Made by a program: the position numbers and the translations under genes. Below are positions 23,775 through 32,422 of a stretch of 64,000 bases of DNA, piece after piece (position 1 is the first letter of the stretch; each line of letters starts with the position of its first letter). The stretch covers positions 124,001 to 188,000 of the forward strand of contig NZ_JAPEPJ010000002.1 in assembly GCF_026340255.1 (NCBI RefSeq). Reading direction: 5' to 3'. This DNA comes from Streptomyces sp. NBC_01408 (GTDB taxonomy: Bacteria > Actinomycetota > Actinomycetes > Streptomycetales > Streptomycetaceae). Under the pieces are notes generated by a model. It was not told the origin of the DNA. It made no database searches and saw only the letters and a program-made list of their open reading frames with translations.

Positions 23775-24764
23775 TCAGGCCACCGCGCGGCTGATCGGCA
23801 CGATGGCGGCGGGCGGGACAAGCGGTACGGGCATCCCCGGCACGCCGGGCGTGACCGCCGCAGTGGGCGCAGGAGGAGCCGGGTGGCCGGGGGTGGCAGG
23901 CGTGGTGGCCGGAGTTCGCGCGGCGGCGGGCGGGGCCTGCACCGCGGGGGGCGGGGTCCGGGTCAGCAGGAGCACCCCGCGTGCCGCCGCGACGGCTCCG
24001 GCCGCCGCCAGCAGCACCCCCACCGCACCGCCCTGGAGGCGTTCGCCGAGCAGGACCATGCCGATGGCGGCCGCCGCCAGCGGATTGGCCAGGTTGACCA
24101 CGGCGAGGGGAGCGCCGAGCCCGCCCCGGTAGGCCCGCTGGGACAGCAGCATCCCGCCGACCGCGAACACCACGACGAGCAGGGCCACCGCGACCACCCG
24201 GACGCTGAGCAGGGCTCCGCCGCGGCCGGCCGCCACGGCCACGGTCTGGGTCAGGGCCGAGGCTGCCGCGGAGGCCAGCCCGGAGGCCGTCGCGTGCCGC
24301 AGCCCCGAGCGCGGGTCCTTGGCGGCGGTCAGCATCAGGATGACGGCGGCCGTCGCCCCGGAGACGGCCAGCGCCTCGGCCAGGGTGAGGGTGTCGTCGG
24401 GGGCCGGCCCGGAGGCGGGGAGCAGCAGCAGGCCGAGCCCGGCGACGGTGGCGAGGGTGCCCCGCCATTCGGTGGCCGCCACCCGGCGCCCGGCTCCGCG
24501 CGCGCCCAGCGGGACGGCGGCCACGAGGGTGAGCGCGCCGAGCGGCTGGACCAGGGTGAGCGGCCCGTACCGCAGGGCGGCCGCGTGCAGCAGCGCAGCG
24601 GCGGCGTTCAGCCCGGCCGACCACCACCAGGCACCGGAGCCGAGCAGGGCACTGGCGCTGCGGGCGACGGCGGCGCGGGCCAGCCGCTCCTGGGCGACGG
24701 CGGCGGACGCGTAGGTCACGGCGGAGGCCAGGCAGAGCCCTACGGCGAGGGCGGTGGCGTTCAC
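23775..24764 (-). CDS. DMT-superfamily membrane transporter (NIPA/EamA-like)
   Basis: A 329-residue protein with about nine or ten transmembrane helices, e.g. ALAVGLCLASAVTYASAAVA, YGPLTLVQPLGALTLVAAVP, VVNLANPLAAAAIGMVLLGE. The last 50 residues are a Pro/Ala/Thr-rich tail. The order of helices and the LVQPLGAL motif fit drug/metabolite transporters related to NIPA proteins. The GTG start overlaps the PAP2 stop (GTGA), so the two are translationally coupled. It is probably under the same TetR control. Substrate unknown. Confidence 0.85.
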   Translation of the reverse strand: MNATALAVGLCLASAVTYASAAVAQERLARAAVARSASALLGSGAWWWSAGLNAAAALLHAAALRYGPLTLVQPLGALTLVAAVPLGARGAGRRVAATEWRGTLATVAGLGLLLLPASGPAPDDTLTLAEALAVSGATAAVILMLTAAKDPRSGLRHATASGLASAAASALTQTVAVAAGRGGALLSVRVVAVALLVVVFAVGGMLLSQRAYRGGLGAPLAVVNLANPLAAAAIGMVLLGERLQGGAVGVLLAAAGAVAAARGVLLLTRTPPPAVQAPPAAARTPATTPATPGHPAPPAPTAAVTPGVPGMPVPLVPPAAIVPISRAVA

Positions 24765-25663
24765 CGTCCCACGCCCTCGGGGAGGTTCCGCGGCCGCGGC
24801 AGACCGCGTACGCCGATGGCGTCGGCGTCGGCGTCGGCGTCGGCAGCCTCCGGCGCCGGGTCCCCGTCGCCGGACAAAGCCGCACGGTCCGTGTCGGCAT
24901 CACCGGCCTCCGGCGCCCGGTCCGCGGCGGCGTCCGCCGGGCGCCCCGGCCGCGGGACGAGCAGCAGGGCCGCCCCGAGCAGGACGGTCGCCACGATCGC
25001 GTCGAGCCAGTAGTGGTTGGCGGTGCCGACGACCACGAGCAGGGTCACCAGCGGGTGCAGCAGCCACAGGGCGCGCCATCGCGACCGGGTGGCCGCGATC
25101 ATGCCGAGCGCGAGCATCAGCGCCCAACCGAAGTGCAGGGAGGGCATCGCGGCGAACTGGTTGGCCATGGTGTCGGAGGCCGGCGCGGCCCCGTACACGG
25201 TGGGCCCGTAGACCTGTCCGGTGTCGATCAGGTGGGCTTCGCCGAGCATCCGCGGGGGCGCGAGCGGGAAGCCGAGGTGCAGGGCCAGGGCGGCTCCCGT
25301 GAGCACGGCCAGGACGCGGCGCGCCCACAGGTAGTGGACCGGGCGGCGCAGGTAGAGCCAGACCAGGAAGAGCGCGGTCGCGGGGAAGTGGACGGCCGCG
25401 TAGTAGGTGTTCGCGGTGTGGACGAGGGCGTCGCCGTGCAGCAGCAGGCGTTGGACCGCGCCCTCGCCGGGCAGGTGCAGGGCGCGTTCGGCGTCCCACA
25501 CCCGTGCGGCGTTGCGGAAGGCCTCCTCGGTGCGGTCCGTGGCGAGCGTCCGGCCGGCCTTGTAGACGGTGAACAGTCCCGCGACGAGCAGCAGCTCGCG
25601 TATGAGACGGCGGCGCGCGGCTCTCCGTCCGGCTGCCGGTCCGGCAGGTGTGGTCTGGGACAT
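24761..25663 (-). CDS. PAP2-family membrane phosphatase/transferase
   Basis: A 300-residue membrane protein of the PAP2 superfamily (inositol-phosphotransferase-like branch). Phosphatase motifs occur as PPRM near residue 140, MPSLHFGW and VGTANHYWLDAIVA, with catalytic His in the last two. Six hydrophobic segments are visible. It may act on lipid phosphates or transfer phosphoinositol groups. The C-terminal tail is acidic, with a DADADADAD run coded by GTCGGC repeats (24827-24851). I chose ATG 25661-25663 (MSQTTPAGP). The first 46 residues of the longer frame lie in the operator region. Confidence 0.87.
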   Translation of the reverse strand: MSQTTPAGPAAGRRAARRRLIRELLLVAGLFTVYKAGRTLATDRTEEAFRNAARVWDAERALHLPGEGAVQRLLLHGDALVHTANTYYAAVHFPATALFLVWLYLRRPVHYLWARRVLAVLTGAALALHLGFPLAPPRMLGEAHLIDTGQVYGPTVYGAAPASDTMANQFAAMPSLHFGWALMLALGMIAATRSRWRALWLLHPLVTLLVVVGTANHYWLDAIVATVLLGAALLLVPRPGRPADAAADRAPEAGDADTDRAALSGDGDPAPEAADADADADAIGVRGLPRPRNLPEGVGR

Positions 25664-25740
25664 CCCCCGGTCTCTCTTTCCTGGTGCTCGGATCTCGTTT
25701 CCGCGGCTGGTCGGGGCCGCGCGCACTGCGACACGCCAGT

Positions 25741-25782
25741 GTATCGATACATTCGCGTATCGATACGCTGGTGTACCGATAC
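25741..25782. promoter_or_regulatory. Three phased operators GTATCGATAC
   Basis: Two perfect palindromes GTATCGATAC (25741-25750, 25757-25766) and one with a single change, GTACCGATAC (25773-25782), repeat every 16 bases in the gap between the TetR gene and the PAP2-DMT operon. This is the arrangement expected for cooperative binding of the divergent TetR regulator. Confidence 0.8.
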
Positions 25783-25793
25783 GGTTCCGTTTC

Positions 25794-25810
25794 CCGTACA
25801 CTTTGTACGG
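25794..25810. promoter_or_regulatory. Second dyad before the TetR gene
   Basis: A perfect inverted repeat CCGTACA-CTT-TGTACGG lies 36 bases before the TetR ATG and differs in sequence from the GTATCGATAC sites. It could be another operator or overlap the promoter. Confidence 0.5.
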
Positions 25811-25845
25811 AAGACAGCCCGAGGAGACCTGAGGAGAGCCGCACC

Positions 25846-26466
25846 ATGACGTCGACGCCGACGCCGACCCCCGCGCGGCGCTCCAAGATCACCCCGGAGC
25901 GCGAGCAGGAGTTCTACGACGCCGTACTGGACCAGCTGCGCGAGCACGGCTACGAGGCCCTGACCATGGAGGGCGTCGCCGCCCGGGCCAGCTGCGGCAA
26001 GTCCACGCTCTACCGGCAGTGGAAGACCAAGCCGCAGCTCGTCGCCGCCGCCCTGCGCGCGGGCCGACGGGGCACGCTCGTCGCGGTGGACACCGGGACC
26101 CTGGCCGGCGATCTGCACGAGGCCGCGCGGATCGCGGCCGGCACCTCGGGGCGTGACACCCGGCTCACCCAGGCCCTGGGGCATGCCGTGCTCAGCGACG
26201 AGGAGTTGCAGGCAGCCCTGCGCGAGGCGCTGGTGGAGCCCGAACTGGCGGCCTTCGACGCGATGGTGGCGCGGGCCGTGGCGCGGGGCGAGATCGCCGC
26301 GGACCACCCGGCGGTGGAGTTCCTGCCGGCCCAGCTGATGGGCGTGCTCCGGATCCGGCCCGTCCTGGAGGGCCGGTACGCCGACGCCGACTACCTGGTC
26401 CGGTTCGTCGACGCGGCCCTGCTCCCGGCCCTGGGCCTGTCACCGCCGGCCGCCCAGGCCACCTGA
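25846..26466 (+). CDS. TetR/AcrR-family regulator
   Basis: A 206-residue regulator. The helix-turn-helix is LTMEGVAARASCGKSTLYRQWKTK (about residues 42-65), after the usual first helix REQEFYDAVLDQLREHGYEA. The C-terminal ligand domain is typical TetR_C (LSDEELQAALREALVEPELAAFDAMV). ATG 25846 follows GAGGAGAG. It is divergent from PAP2-DMT, and three phased palindromes between them are the likely binding sites, so autoregulation and repression of the operon are inferred. Confidence 0.93.
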   Translation: MTSTPTPTPARRSKITPEREQEFYDAVLDQLREHGYEALTMEGVAARASCGKSTLYRQWKTKPQLVAAALRAGRRGTLVAVDTGTLAGDLHEAARIAAGTSGRDTRLTQALGHAVLSDEELQAALREALVEPELAAFDAMVARAVARGEIAADHPAVEFLPAQLMGVLRIRPVLEGRYADADYLVRFVDAALLPALGLSPPAAQAT

Positions 26467-26729
26467 ACCGGCGGGCCGCCGTCCCGATGACCGGACGGTG
26501 ACCTGCCCGCGCTGCCTCGTGGGGACGGCGGCAGCGCGCCACCCGGACCGGGCGGTGGCCACTCCTGAAGGGAGTGATCACCGCCCGATCTGTGCGGACC
26601 ACCTCACTCCCGATACCGGGTCCGGACGTCCATTCGCTCCCCTGTACGGTTCCGGTGGGCTGGCGCCGGGTGTTCGCCGCGGCGGAGCCCGTCACGTTCA
26701 CTTCGGCACGGCCCCCAGGAGCACCACGC

Positions 26730-28298
26730 ATGTCCCCCCTCAGACGGCCGACCCGGTCCGCGGTCCTCGCCACCGCGGCTCTGCTTGCGGTTTCCGCGCT
26801 GACAGCCTGCGACGACGGCGGCGCCAAGAAGGCCGACGCCAAGATCGCGGCCTCGCCCTCTCCGAGCCCCTCGCCCACCGCTCTGCCCGCCGCCCTCACG
26901 GGCCAGCAGCTCGCCTGGCAGGGCTGCGCCGCCCCCTCGGCGGCCCAGGGCGGCGGCGAGGCTCCCGGCGCCGGATGGGAATGCACCGCGATGAAGGTGC
27001 CGCTCGACTACGCGCAGCCGGCCGGCGAGACCATCGACCTCGCCCTCATCCGCAAGAAGGCCACGGACTCGGGCAAGCGGATCGGCTCCCTGGTCTACAA
27101 CTTCGGCGGCCCCGGCGGCTCCGGCGTCCAGACCCTCCCCCTCGCGGCCGCCGAGGACTACAAGAAGCTCAACGCGGTGTACGACCTGGTGAGTTTCGAT
27201 CCGCGGGGGGTCGGCAACAGCGCGGGCGTCAAGTGCGTCGACGACAAGACGATGGACGAGCTGAACGCCTCCGAGGACTCCGAGGGAAGCCGGAAGAAGT
27301 TCACCGAGGGCTGCAAGCAGAACTCCGCGAAGATCCTCCCGCACGTCGGCACCACCAACGCCGCCCGCGACCTGGACGTCATGCGCCAGGTCCTCGGCGA
27401 GCAGAAGCTCAACTACTTCGGCATCTCCTACGGCACCGAGCTCGGCGGCGTCTACGCCCACCTGTTCCCGGCGAACGTCGGCCGCACTGTCTTCGACGCC
27501 GTCGTCGACCCGACCCAGGACTCCGTCCAGAAGTACCTCGGCCAGGTCAAGGGCTTCCAGAGCGCCCTCGAACACGCCATGCAGTACTGCGTGAAGAAGT
27601 ACAAGGCCAACTGCCCGACCGGCCCCAACGCCACCACCGGCGCCGAGCGGATCAACGCCATGCTGGCGAAGCTGGAGAAGAAGCCCGCGGCCGCGGAGGG
27701 CGGCCGCAAGCTGACCGCCGACATGGCGGAGACCGGCATCATCGCCACGCTCTACAGCGAGGACAGGTGGGACCACCTGGTTCAGGGGATCGCCGAGGTG
27801 CAGAAGAACGGCACGGGGAACAACCTCCTCTACGCCGCCGACACCATGTCCGGCCGTGACGACAAGGGCCGTTACGACACCTCCGTGGCAGCGCACGGGG
27901 CCATCCGCTGCGCCGACGACAGCACCCGGATCACCGCCGAGCAGGCCGCGGCCCTGGTGCCCGAGTTCCGCAAGGCCTCCCCCGTCTTCGGCGAGGTCAC
28001 GGCCGAGGAGCTCATGGCCGACTGCCAGGACTGGCCGGTGAAGGGCGAGCGGGCCAAGCCCGAGGTGAGCGCCACGGGCGCCGCACCGATCCTCGTCATC
28101 GGCAACACCGGTGACCCCGCGACGCCGGTCGAGGGTGCCCGCCGGATGGCCGACGCGCTCGGCAAGGGCGTGGGCATCGGCCTCACGGTCAAGGGCGAGG
28201 GCCACGGCACCTACGGGGTCAACTCCTGCGCCACCAAGACCGTCGACGAGTTCCTGATCGACGGCAAGGTCCCGGCCGACGGCGGCACCTGCGAGTAA
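26730..28298 (+). CDS. Secreted tripeptidyl-aminopeptidase-like lipoprotein (S33 alpha/beta hydrolase)
   Basis: A 522-residue exported peptidase. The signal peptide ends in a lipobox LTAC (Cys about 27), so it is a membrane lipoprotein. Alpha/beta hydrolase motifs: LVYNFGGPGGSGVQ oxyanion region, SFDPRGVGNS, nucleophile YFGISYGTELGG, and C-terminal TAP-like domain with ILVIGNTGDPATPVEGARRMA and the catalytic His in GEGHGTYG. Related Streptomyces enzymes (Slp/Tap) release tripeptides from protein N-termini. I chose ATG 26730 because AGGAG precedes it by eight bases. A strong terminator follows. Confidence 0.92.
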   Translation: MSPLRRPTRSAVLATAALLAVSALTACDDGGAKKADAKIAASPSPSPSPTALPAALTGQQLAWQGCAAPSAAQGGGEAPGAGWECTAMKVPLDYAQPAGETIDLALIRKKATDSGKRIGSLVYNFGGPGGSGVQTLPLAAAEDYKKLNAVYDLVSFDPRGVGNSAGVKCVDDKTMDELNASEDSEGSRKKFTEGCKQNSAKILPHVGTTNAARDLDVMRQVLGEQKLNYFGISYGTELGGVYAHLFPANVGRTVFDAVVDPTQDSVQKYLGQVKGFQSALEHAMQYCVKKYKANCPTGPNATTGAERINAMLAKLEKKPAAAEGGRKLTADMAETGIIATLYSEDRWDHLVQGIAEVQKNGTGNNLLYAADTMSGRDDKGRYDTSVAAHGAIRCADDSTRITAEQAAALVPEFRKASPVFGEVTAEELMADCQDWPVKGERAKPEVSATGAAPILVIGNTGDPATPVEGARRMADALGKGVGIGLTVKGEGHGTYGVNSCATKTVDEFLIDGKVPADGGTCE

Positions 28299-28304
28299 CA
28301 CCCC

Positions 28305-28338
28305 GGAGCGGCCCGGCCCCGTCGGGCCGGGCCGCTCC
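28305..28338. terminator. Bidirectional terminator
   Basis: Fifteen-base GC-rich stem (arms 28305-28319 and 28324-28338) with a four-base loop, between the convergent peptidase and TerD genes. Confidence 0.8.
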
Positions 28339-28343
28339 CGTAC

Positions 28344-28886
28344 TCACGGCCGGTCGGCGCCCATCGTGCGCGCGAACTCCTCCGGGCCGGCGTCGAAGCC
28401 GCGCATCCGCGCGTCGAGCGACCAGCTCCCGGAGGCGTCGCGGGTGAACTCGGCGACGGTGGCCGCCGTGGCGTCCGGAACGGACTCGAAACCGCTCGCG
28501 GCGAGGTCGGTGTGGCCTTCGCGGATACGCACCCCCGTGCCGGCGACGTCCGCGAAGGTCTTGCCGACGCCCGCGCCCGCGTCGGCGCCCTGGATCACCA
28601 CGCCCACCACCACCCGGCACAACCGGGCCGCCATCCGGTCCAGTTCGATGGTCATCACCTCGTCGAAGCCGAAGCCCTGACCGGTGTGGCTGTCCCGGTT
28701 CAGCGTGATGGTGCCGTCGGGCGAGCGGCTGCCGAAGTGCACCAGGTGGACCGGTTCCCCGTGCGGGTCCGCCGCGTCGTAGACCGCGGCGACGATGTCC
28801 AGGTCGTTCGCGGGTGTGCCCGCGCCGCTGGGGTCCCACCGCAGTGCGACCTCCACCTTGGCCAGGCCCTTTTGTACACCAGTCAC
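28344..28886 (-). CDS. TerD-family protein
   Basis: A 180-residue protein of the TerD/CABP family linked to tellurite resistance and stress signalling. The Ca-binding repeats are visible as DPSGAGTPANDLDIVAAVYD and NRDSHTGQGFGFDEVMTIEL, with VVVGVVIQGADA between them. The start GTG 28886 is preferred: GGAGGGGGAG lies just upstream, inside the longer frame that begins at 28913. It stands alone here, without the other ter genes. Confidence 0.88.
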   Translation of the reverse strand: MTGVQKGLAKVEVALRWDPSGAGTPANDLDIVAAVYDAADPHGEPVHLVHFGSRSPDGTITLNRDSHTGQGFGFDEVMTIELDRMAARLCRVVVGVVIQGADAGAGVGKTFADVAGTGVRIREGHTDLAASGFESVPDATAATVAEFTRDASGSWSLDARMRGFDAGPEEFARTMGADRP

Positions 28887-29075
28887 CGAACTCCCCCTCC
28901 AGACACCGGGCATTGCCCGGTCATCGTCCCACGTGCGCGCCCGGCCGGGCCGGACGACCGTACGTTCCCGGCCACAGCGACCGGGCGGTCCGAGCCGCTC
29001 AGCGGGCGACTCGCACGGTCTGCCGCCGGCTCCGGGTGCCGGGGCCTGGGCCGATGTGGGCGTCGGGGTGCGTGC

Positions 29076-30851
29076 TCATGCCTGCCAGACCCGCATTTCC
29101 CGCTCGCCGATCCACCGGTTCCACCACCGGGCGCCGATGCCCGGGTACTCCTCGTCCACCCGCTGCTTCAGGAAGCCCAGATCGGCGCTGCGGTAGCGGC
29201 GTACGACGTGGGAGAGCGACATCTCCCGGTGGTCGAGCACGTCGATCCGGGATCCGGCCGCCAGGAAGGCCCGGACCAGGGCCGCCGAGCCGCCGTTGTG
29301 GGCCGCCGCGTACAGCGGGGTCTGCTGTTGGCTGTCCCGTGCCTCCAGGTCGAGTCCCGCGTCCAGCAGCCGGGGCAGCAGCTCCTCGTGGTCGAGCTGG
29401 TGCAGGACGTGCAGCAGCCCGCGCCGGGCGCCGTCGCAGATCCGGGGGTCGACGCCCGCGTCGAGCAGCGCCACCACGGCCGGGGTGTCCCCGTGCTGGG
29501 CGCGCAGGAACAGCTCCCGCTGCTCGGCCCGCAGGCCGCGCGGCAGCCGGCCCAGGCCCGTCGTCCAGCTCTGCTCCACGGCGAAGCACCCGGCGACCGC
29601 TCCGCCGGACGCCAGCAGGGCGCGCTCCCGTTGCCGCTCCTCAAGGCTGTGCGGCAGCTCCAGGACCCCGCCGCGCGAGCGGACCTCGTGCCACTGGGCG
29701 CCGCAGCGCACCTTCACCGGCCCGGGCAGGGCGGGGCCGGGCGGGCCGGCCGCAGGGCCGCTGTCCGGGAAGAGGGCCGCGGTGACCAGCGGGTGCAGCT
29801 CCTCGGGGGTGATCAGGCCGGAGCGCACCAGTTCGAGGTCGGGCAGGCGCCGCCAGGCGTACTGAGGGAGCCGGGGGACCTCCTTCTGCTGCTCCCGTGT
29901 GATGACGCGGGCCCGGATCCGCCCGTGCGGACCGGGGCCGTCCTGTGCCAGCTCGAGGGTGCGGCCGTAGGGCGGGGCGAACCGGAACCGGTGGCCCGCG
30001 CCCGCCGCCGCGAGGCGCCGGACCTCCTCGGCGAGCCGGGTGAGGTCGAAGGTGGCCCGCCCCAGCTGTGCCGCCGTGTCGATCGAGGGCTCGTAGTAGT
30101 GCTGGGGAGGGACGGTCAGGTCCTGCTCCATGCCGACGGCCGCGAACGCCAGGGCGGCTCCGCCGGCCAGCTGGATCAGGGTGACCCACTCGGCGCGTGC
30201 GGCCGGATCGGCGGCGTCGGGTTCGTCGACGGGCAGGTCGTCGGGGTCGAGCGGGGAGCCGTCCGGGCGGAAGAAGGGCAGCCGTCCCGCGCCCCCGCCG
30301 AAGCGTGCGCGCAGGCCGGCGCTGTGGCGGGCGTCCCAGAGCGGACGGGCCGTGGTCCAGTCCTCCACGGTGAAGGTCATGCCGAACACGGCGTACAGCT
30401 CGCGGTGCGCGAGCGGCGCGCAGTGCAGGCGCAGCCGCTGCGGGCCGCCGATCAGCGGAGAGGTGGTGACCGACAGCACCGGCGCGTCCGGGTCGCGCGG
30501 GGCGCCGGGCCGCTGCCCGTAGTGGGCGAGCACGATCCGCAGGCCGGGGGCGATGGTGGTGTGGCCGCCCAGCACCCGGGGCAGATGCCAGCGCAGCAGG
30601 TCCGGGGCGAGGTGGCGGAGGTCGTCTTCCAGCGCCTCGGCGAGGGGGGCACCGTAGCGGGCCGCCATGTCGGCCGGGTCGAAGGTGACGTCGAAGGCGG
30701 CGGCCGCGCAGGACGCCCGCCAGTCTCCGGCCAGCCGGTGGGCGGTGGCGCGCTCGATCATCCAGCCCGGCACGGCGTAGCGGCGGATCCGCCGCCATGC
30801 CTTGAGGTCCACGGGATCGTAGCCGCCGGGCAGTTCGGCGCGCCGCATCAT
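29076..30851 (-). CDS. Large protein with C-terminal ankyrin repeats
   Basis: A 591-residue protein. The first 430 residues, rich in Arg, Pro and Trp, match no family I know. The C-terminal part has three to four ankyrin repeats: QRELFLRAQHGDTPAVVALLDAG, GLLHVLHQLDHEELLPRLLDAG, QTPLYAAAHNGGSAALVRAFLAAG and a last degenerate one. There is no signal peptide or membrane helix. Start codons at 30851 and 30848 are adjacent and neither has a clear Shine-Dalgarno. The gene lies downstream of a tRNA-like element and of another unknown protein gene on the same strand. Confidence 0.75.
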   Translation of the reverse strand: MMRRAELPGGYDPVDLKAWRRIRRYAVPGWMIERATAHRLAGDWRASCAAAAFDVTFDPADMAARYGAPLAEALEDDLRHLAPDLLRWHLPRVLGGHTTIAPGLRIVLAHYGQRPGAPRDPDAPVLSVTTSPLIGGPQRLRLHCAPLAHRELYAVFGMTFTVEDWTTARPLWDARHSAGLRARFGGGAGRLPFFRPDGSPLDPDDLPVDEPDAADPAARAEWVTLIQLAGGAALAFAAVGMEQDLTVPPQHYYEPSIDTAAQLGRATFDLTRLAEEVRRLAAAGAGHRFRFAPPYGRTLELAQDGPGPHGRIRARVITREQQKEVPRLPQYAWRRLPDLELVRSGLITPEELHPLVTAALFPDSGPAAGPPGPALPGPVKVRCGAQWHEVRSRGGVLELPHSLEERQRERALLASGGAVAGCFAVEQSWTTGLGRLPRGLRAEQRELFLRAQHGDTPAVVALLDAGVDPRICDGARRGLLHVLHQLDHEELLPRLLDAGLDLEARDSQQQTPLYAAAHNGGSAALVRAFLAAGSRIDVLDHREMSLSHVVRRYRSADLGFLKQRVDEEYPGIGARWWNRWIGEREMRVWQA

Positions 30852-30923
30852 CGCGGCACGCCGCCGTCACCCGTCGGCTGCGTCATCACCATTCCCCCGG
30901 TCCTGCGCGTGATCAAGAAGGCG

Positions 30924-30996
30924 CAAGACCGGTCGGATTCGAACCGACGTCCTCCAGCTTGCTGCGTGGGCGCGACGACCTCTGCGCTACGGCCTT
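30924..30996 (-). tRNA. tRNA-like element with abnormal anticodon arm (possible pseudo-tRNA)
   Basis: Seventy-three bases fold as a tRNA. The acceptor is AAGGCCG with CGGTCTT (seven pairs, one G-U). T-A occupies positions 8-9. The D arm is GCGC / GCGC with GG in the loop, the variable loop is AGGAC, and the T arm GTCGG-TTCGAAT-CCGAC is perfect. The anticodon arm (30969-30954) does not form a five-pair stem and has no T at the position equivalent to 33, so no anticodon can be read. Outside the acceptor, GGCGC and GCGCC extend the stem; no CCA is encoded. It is either a decayed tRNA or a tRNA-like RNA. Confidence 0.5.
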
Positions 30997-31077
30997 GCGC
31001 CGACGATCATACGCACCGCCCTCCGGCCGCCGGGCGGCCGCTCAGCCCGGGCGCCACTTCGGACTTGCTCATCCAGC

Positions 31078-32178
31078 TCACCAGTCGCCGTCCTGTACGG
31101 GTTTGCCCGGCCTCGGGGCGTTTCCGAGCGGCGTGACCTGCCCCGGTGCCGGTTCCGCCCAGGGGGTGTGGTCGTCGCCCAGCCACTCCCCCACCGGCTT
31201 GACCTGTCCCAGGGTTTCGGGCGCCGCGAGGTCGGCGGCGGTGTCGTCGTAGTAGTCGAACCAGGGCAGTCCGGCCTTGGTGTAGGCGGCCCGGTCGACC
31301 GGCGAGGGCGGCGCCTCCTCCCCGGTGATACGGCGCCACGCGGGCGGGGTCACCAGGTGGACGAAGACCCGCGCGGCCGGATCCCCGGCCCAGGCGGACA
31401 GCGGCCGTTCGTCGCGGTAGACCTCCTGGCGCATGGAGCCGCCGACCCCCAGCCCCATGGCGGGAGCCGCGGGCGGCTGCGCCGCGCTCCGCGCGCGGGC
31501 GGCGCCCGGGGCGGGCGGAGCGCCGGGAGCCGCGGACATCGGCAGGGGCACCGCTGCGCCGTAGCCGCCGAAGGCCGCGGGGGCGCCCGGGGCGCCGGGC
31601 GGGGCGGGCGCCGACGGGCCGGTCCGCGGCGGGCGCGCCCGCTGCGCCTCACGCCAGGCGGACAGTTCCCGCGCGTTCAGCGGGAAGGCCTGGAGCTGCA
31701 CGCCGCCGGTGGTCTCCTCTCCGGTGACCTGCCCCTCGACGGTGGCACCGAGCCCGAGGGGTACGGCGACGAACTGACGCACCGTCCCGTCCCCCGAGTT
31801 GATCCCGTCCAGCCACGGCTGCCGGGGCAGGACCAGGTAGTTCTGCGGGGTGCGGGCCGGCCGGCCCGTCCACCGCTCGCCCGAGACGGCGCACACCTTG
31901 CCGACGCCGACCTGGAGCGCGGCGGGTTCCCTGGTTCCGGCGAAGCTGAGCCACATGGCCTCGCGCAGGTACACGGGCAGCATCACACCGCCCTTCGCCA
32001 GCCACTCCGGCGGCGCCGTGCCCGGGTAGTCCTCCACCCGCCGCAGCGGGAACTCCCCCAGTCCCGGCGGCAGCGCGTGCGTGCCGGACTCCGGCAGCCG
32101 CAGGGTCCGGATGAAGCGGATCTGTACCTCGCCCAGCAACAGTGCGTTCCCGTCGACCCGTACCGAACTTACCCCCAT
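31078..32178 (-). CDS. Conserved protein of unknown function
   Basis: A 366-residue protein. The N-terminal 190 residues look folded (MGVSSVRVDGNALLLGEVQI; EMWLSFAGTREP-like AMWLSFAGTREPAALQVGVG). A Pro/Ala/Gly-rich linker follows (about 195-260), then a C-terminal block with WRRITGEEAPPSPVDRAAYT and WFDYYDDTAADLAAPETLGQ. I recognise the type as a streptomycete hypothetical but no function. ATG 32176-32178 is strongly supported by AAGGAGG. It is divergent from the binding-protein gene and upstream of the ankyrin gene on the same strand. Confidence 0.75.
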   Translation of the reverse strand: MGVSSVRVDGNALLLGEVQIRFIRTLRLPESGTHALPPGLGEFPLRRVEDYPGTAPPEWLAKGGVMLPVYLREAMWLSFAGTREPAALQVGVGKVCAVSGERWTGRPARTPQNYLVLPRQPWLDGINSGDGTVRQFVAVPLGLGATVEGQVTGEETTGGVQLQAFPLNARELSAWREAQRARPPRTGPSAPAPPGAPGAPAAFGGYGAAVPLPMSAAPGAPPAPGAARARSAAQPPAAPAMGLGVGGSMRQEVYRDERPLSAWAGDPAARVFVHLVTPPAWRRITGEEAPPSPVDRAAYTKAGLPWFDYYDDTAADLAAPETLGQVKPVGEWLGDDHTPWAEPAPGQVTPLGNAPRPGKPVQDGDW

Positions 32179-32422
32179 TGACCGCCTCCTTCTCCCGGTT
32201 CCACCCGATTTCACCGAAAAATCTTCGGCTGAACCGGATCGTTATCCTCAAGTTTTACTCAGATCTAGTGACGCTGCGCCGGTCGACTTCCAAGCTTTCT
32301 CGTACACGTGTATTGACGTCCCCCCACGTTCTCGCGGTTCCACGCGGTGCGGAGATCCCTCGACCAGCCACCGCTGGAAGGTGCCCGCATCACGCCCCGC
32401 GGTCCCGAGGAAAGAGTGCAGC

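Noticed and set aside
24827-24851. GTCGGC hexanucleotide run as a phase-variation tract
   Set aside because: It is in frame (unit of six) and codes only for an Asp-Ala tail of the PAP2 protein; copy change would not switch the gene.
28999-29079. 26-codon frame (MSTHPDAHIG...) overlapping the ankyrin stop as ATGA
   Set aside because: The overlap is attractive for coupling, but the peptide is short, of low complexity and has no known relative.
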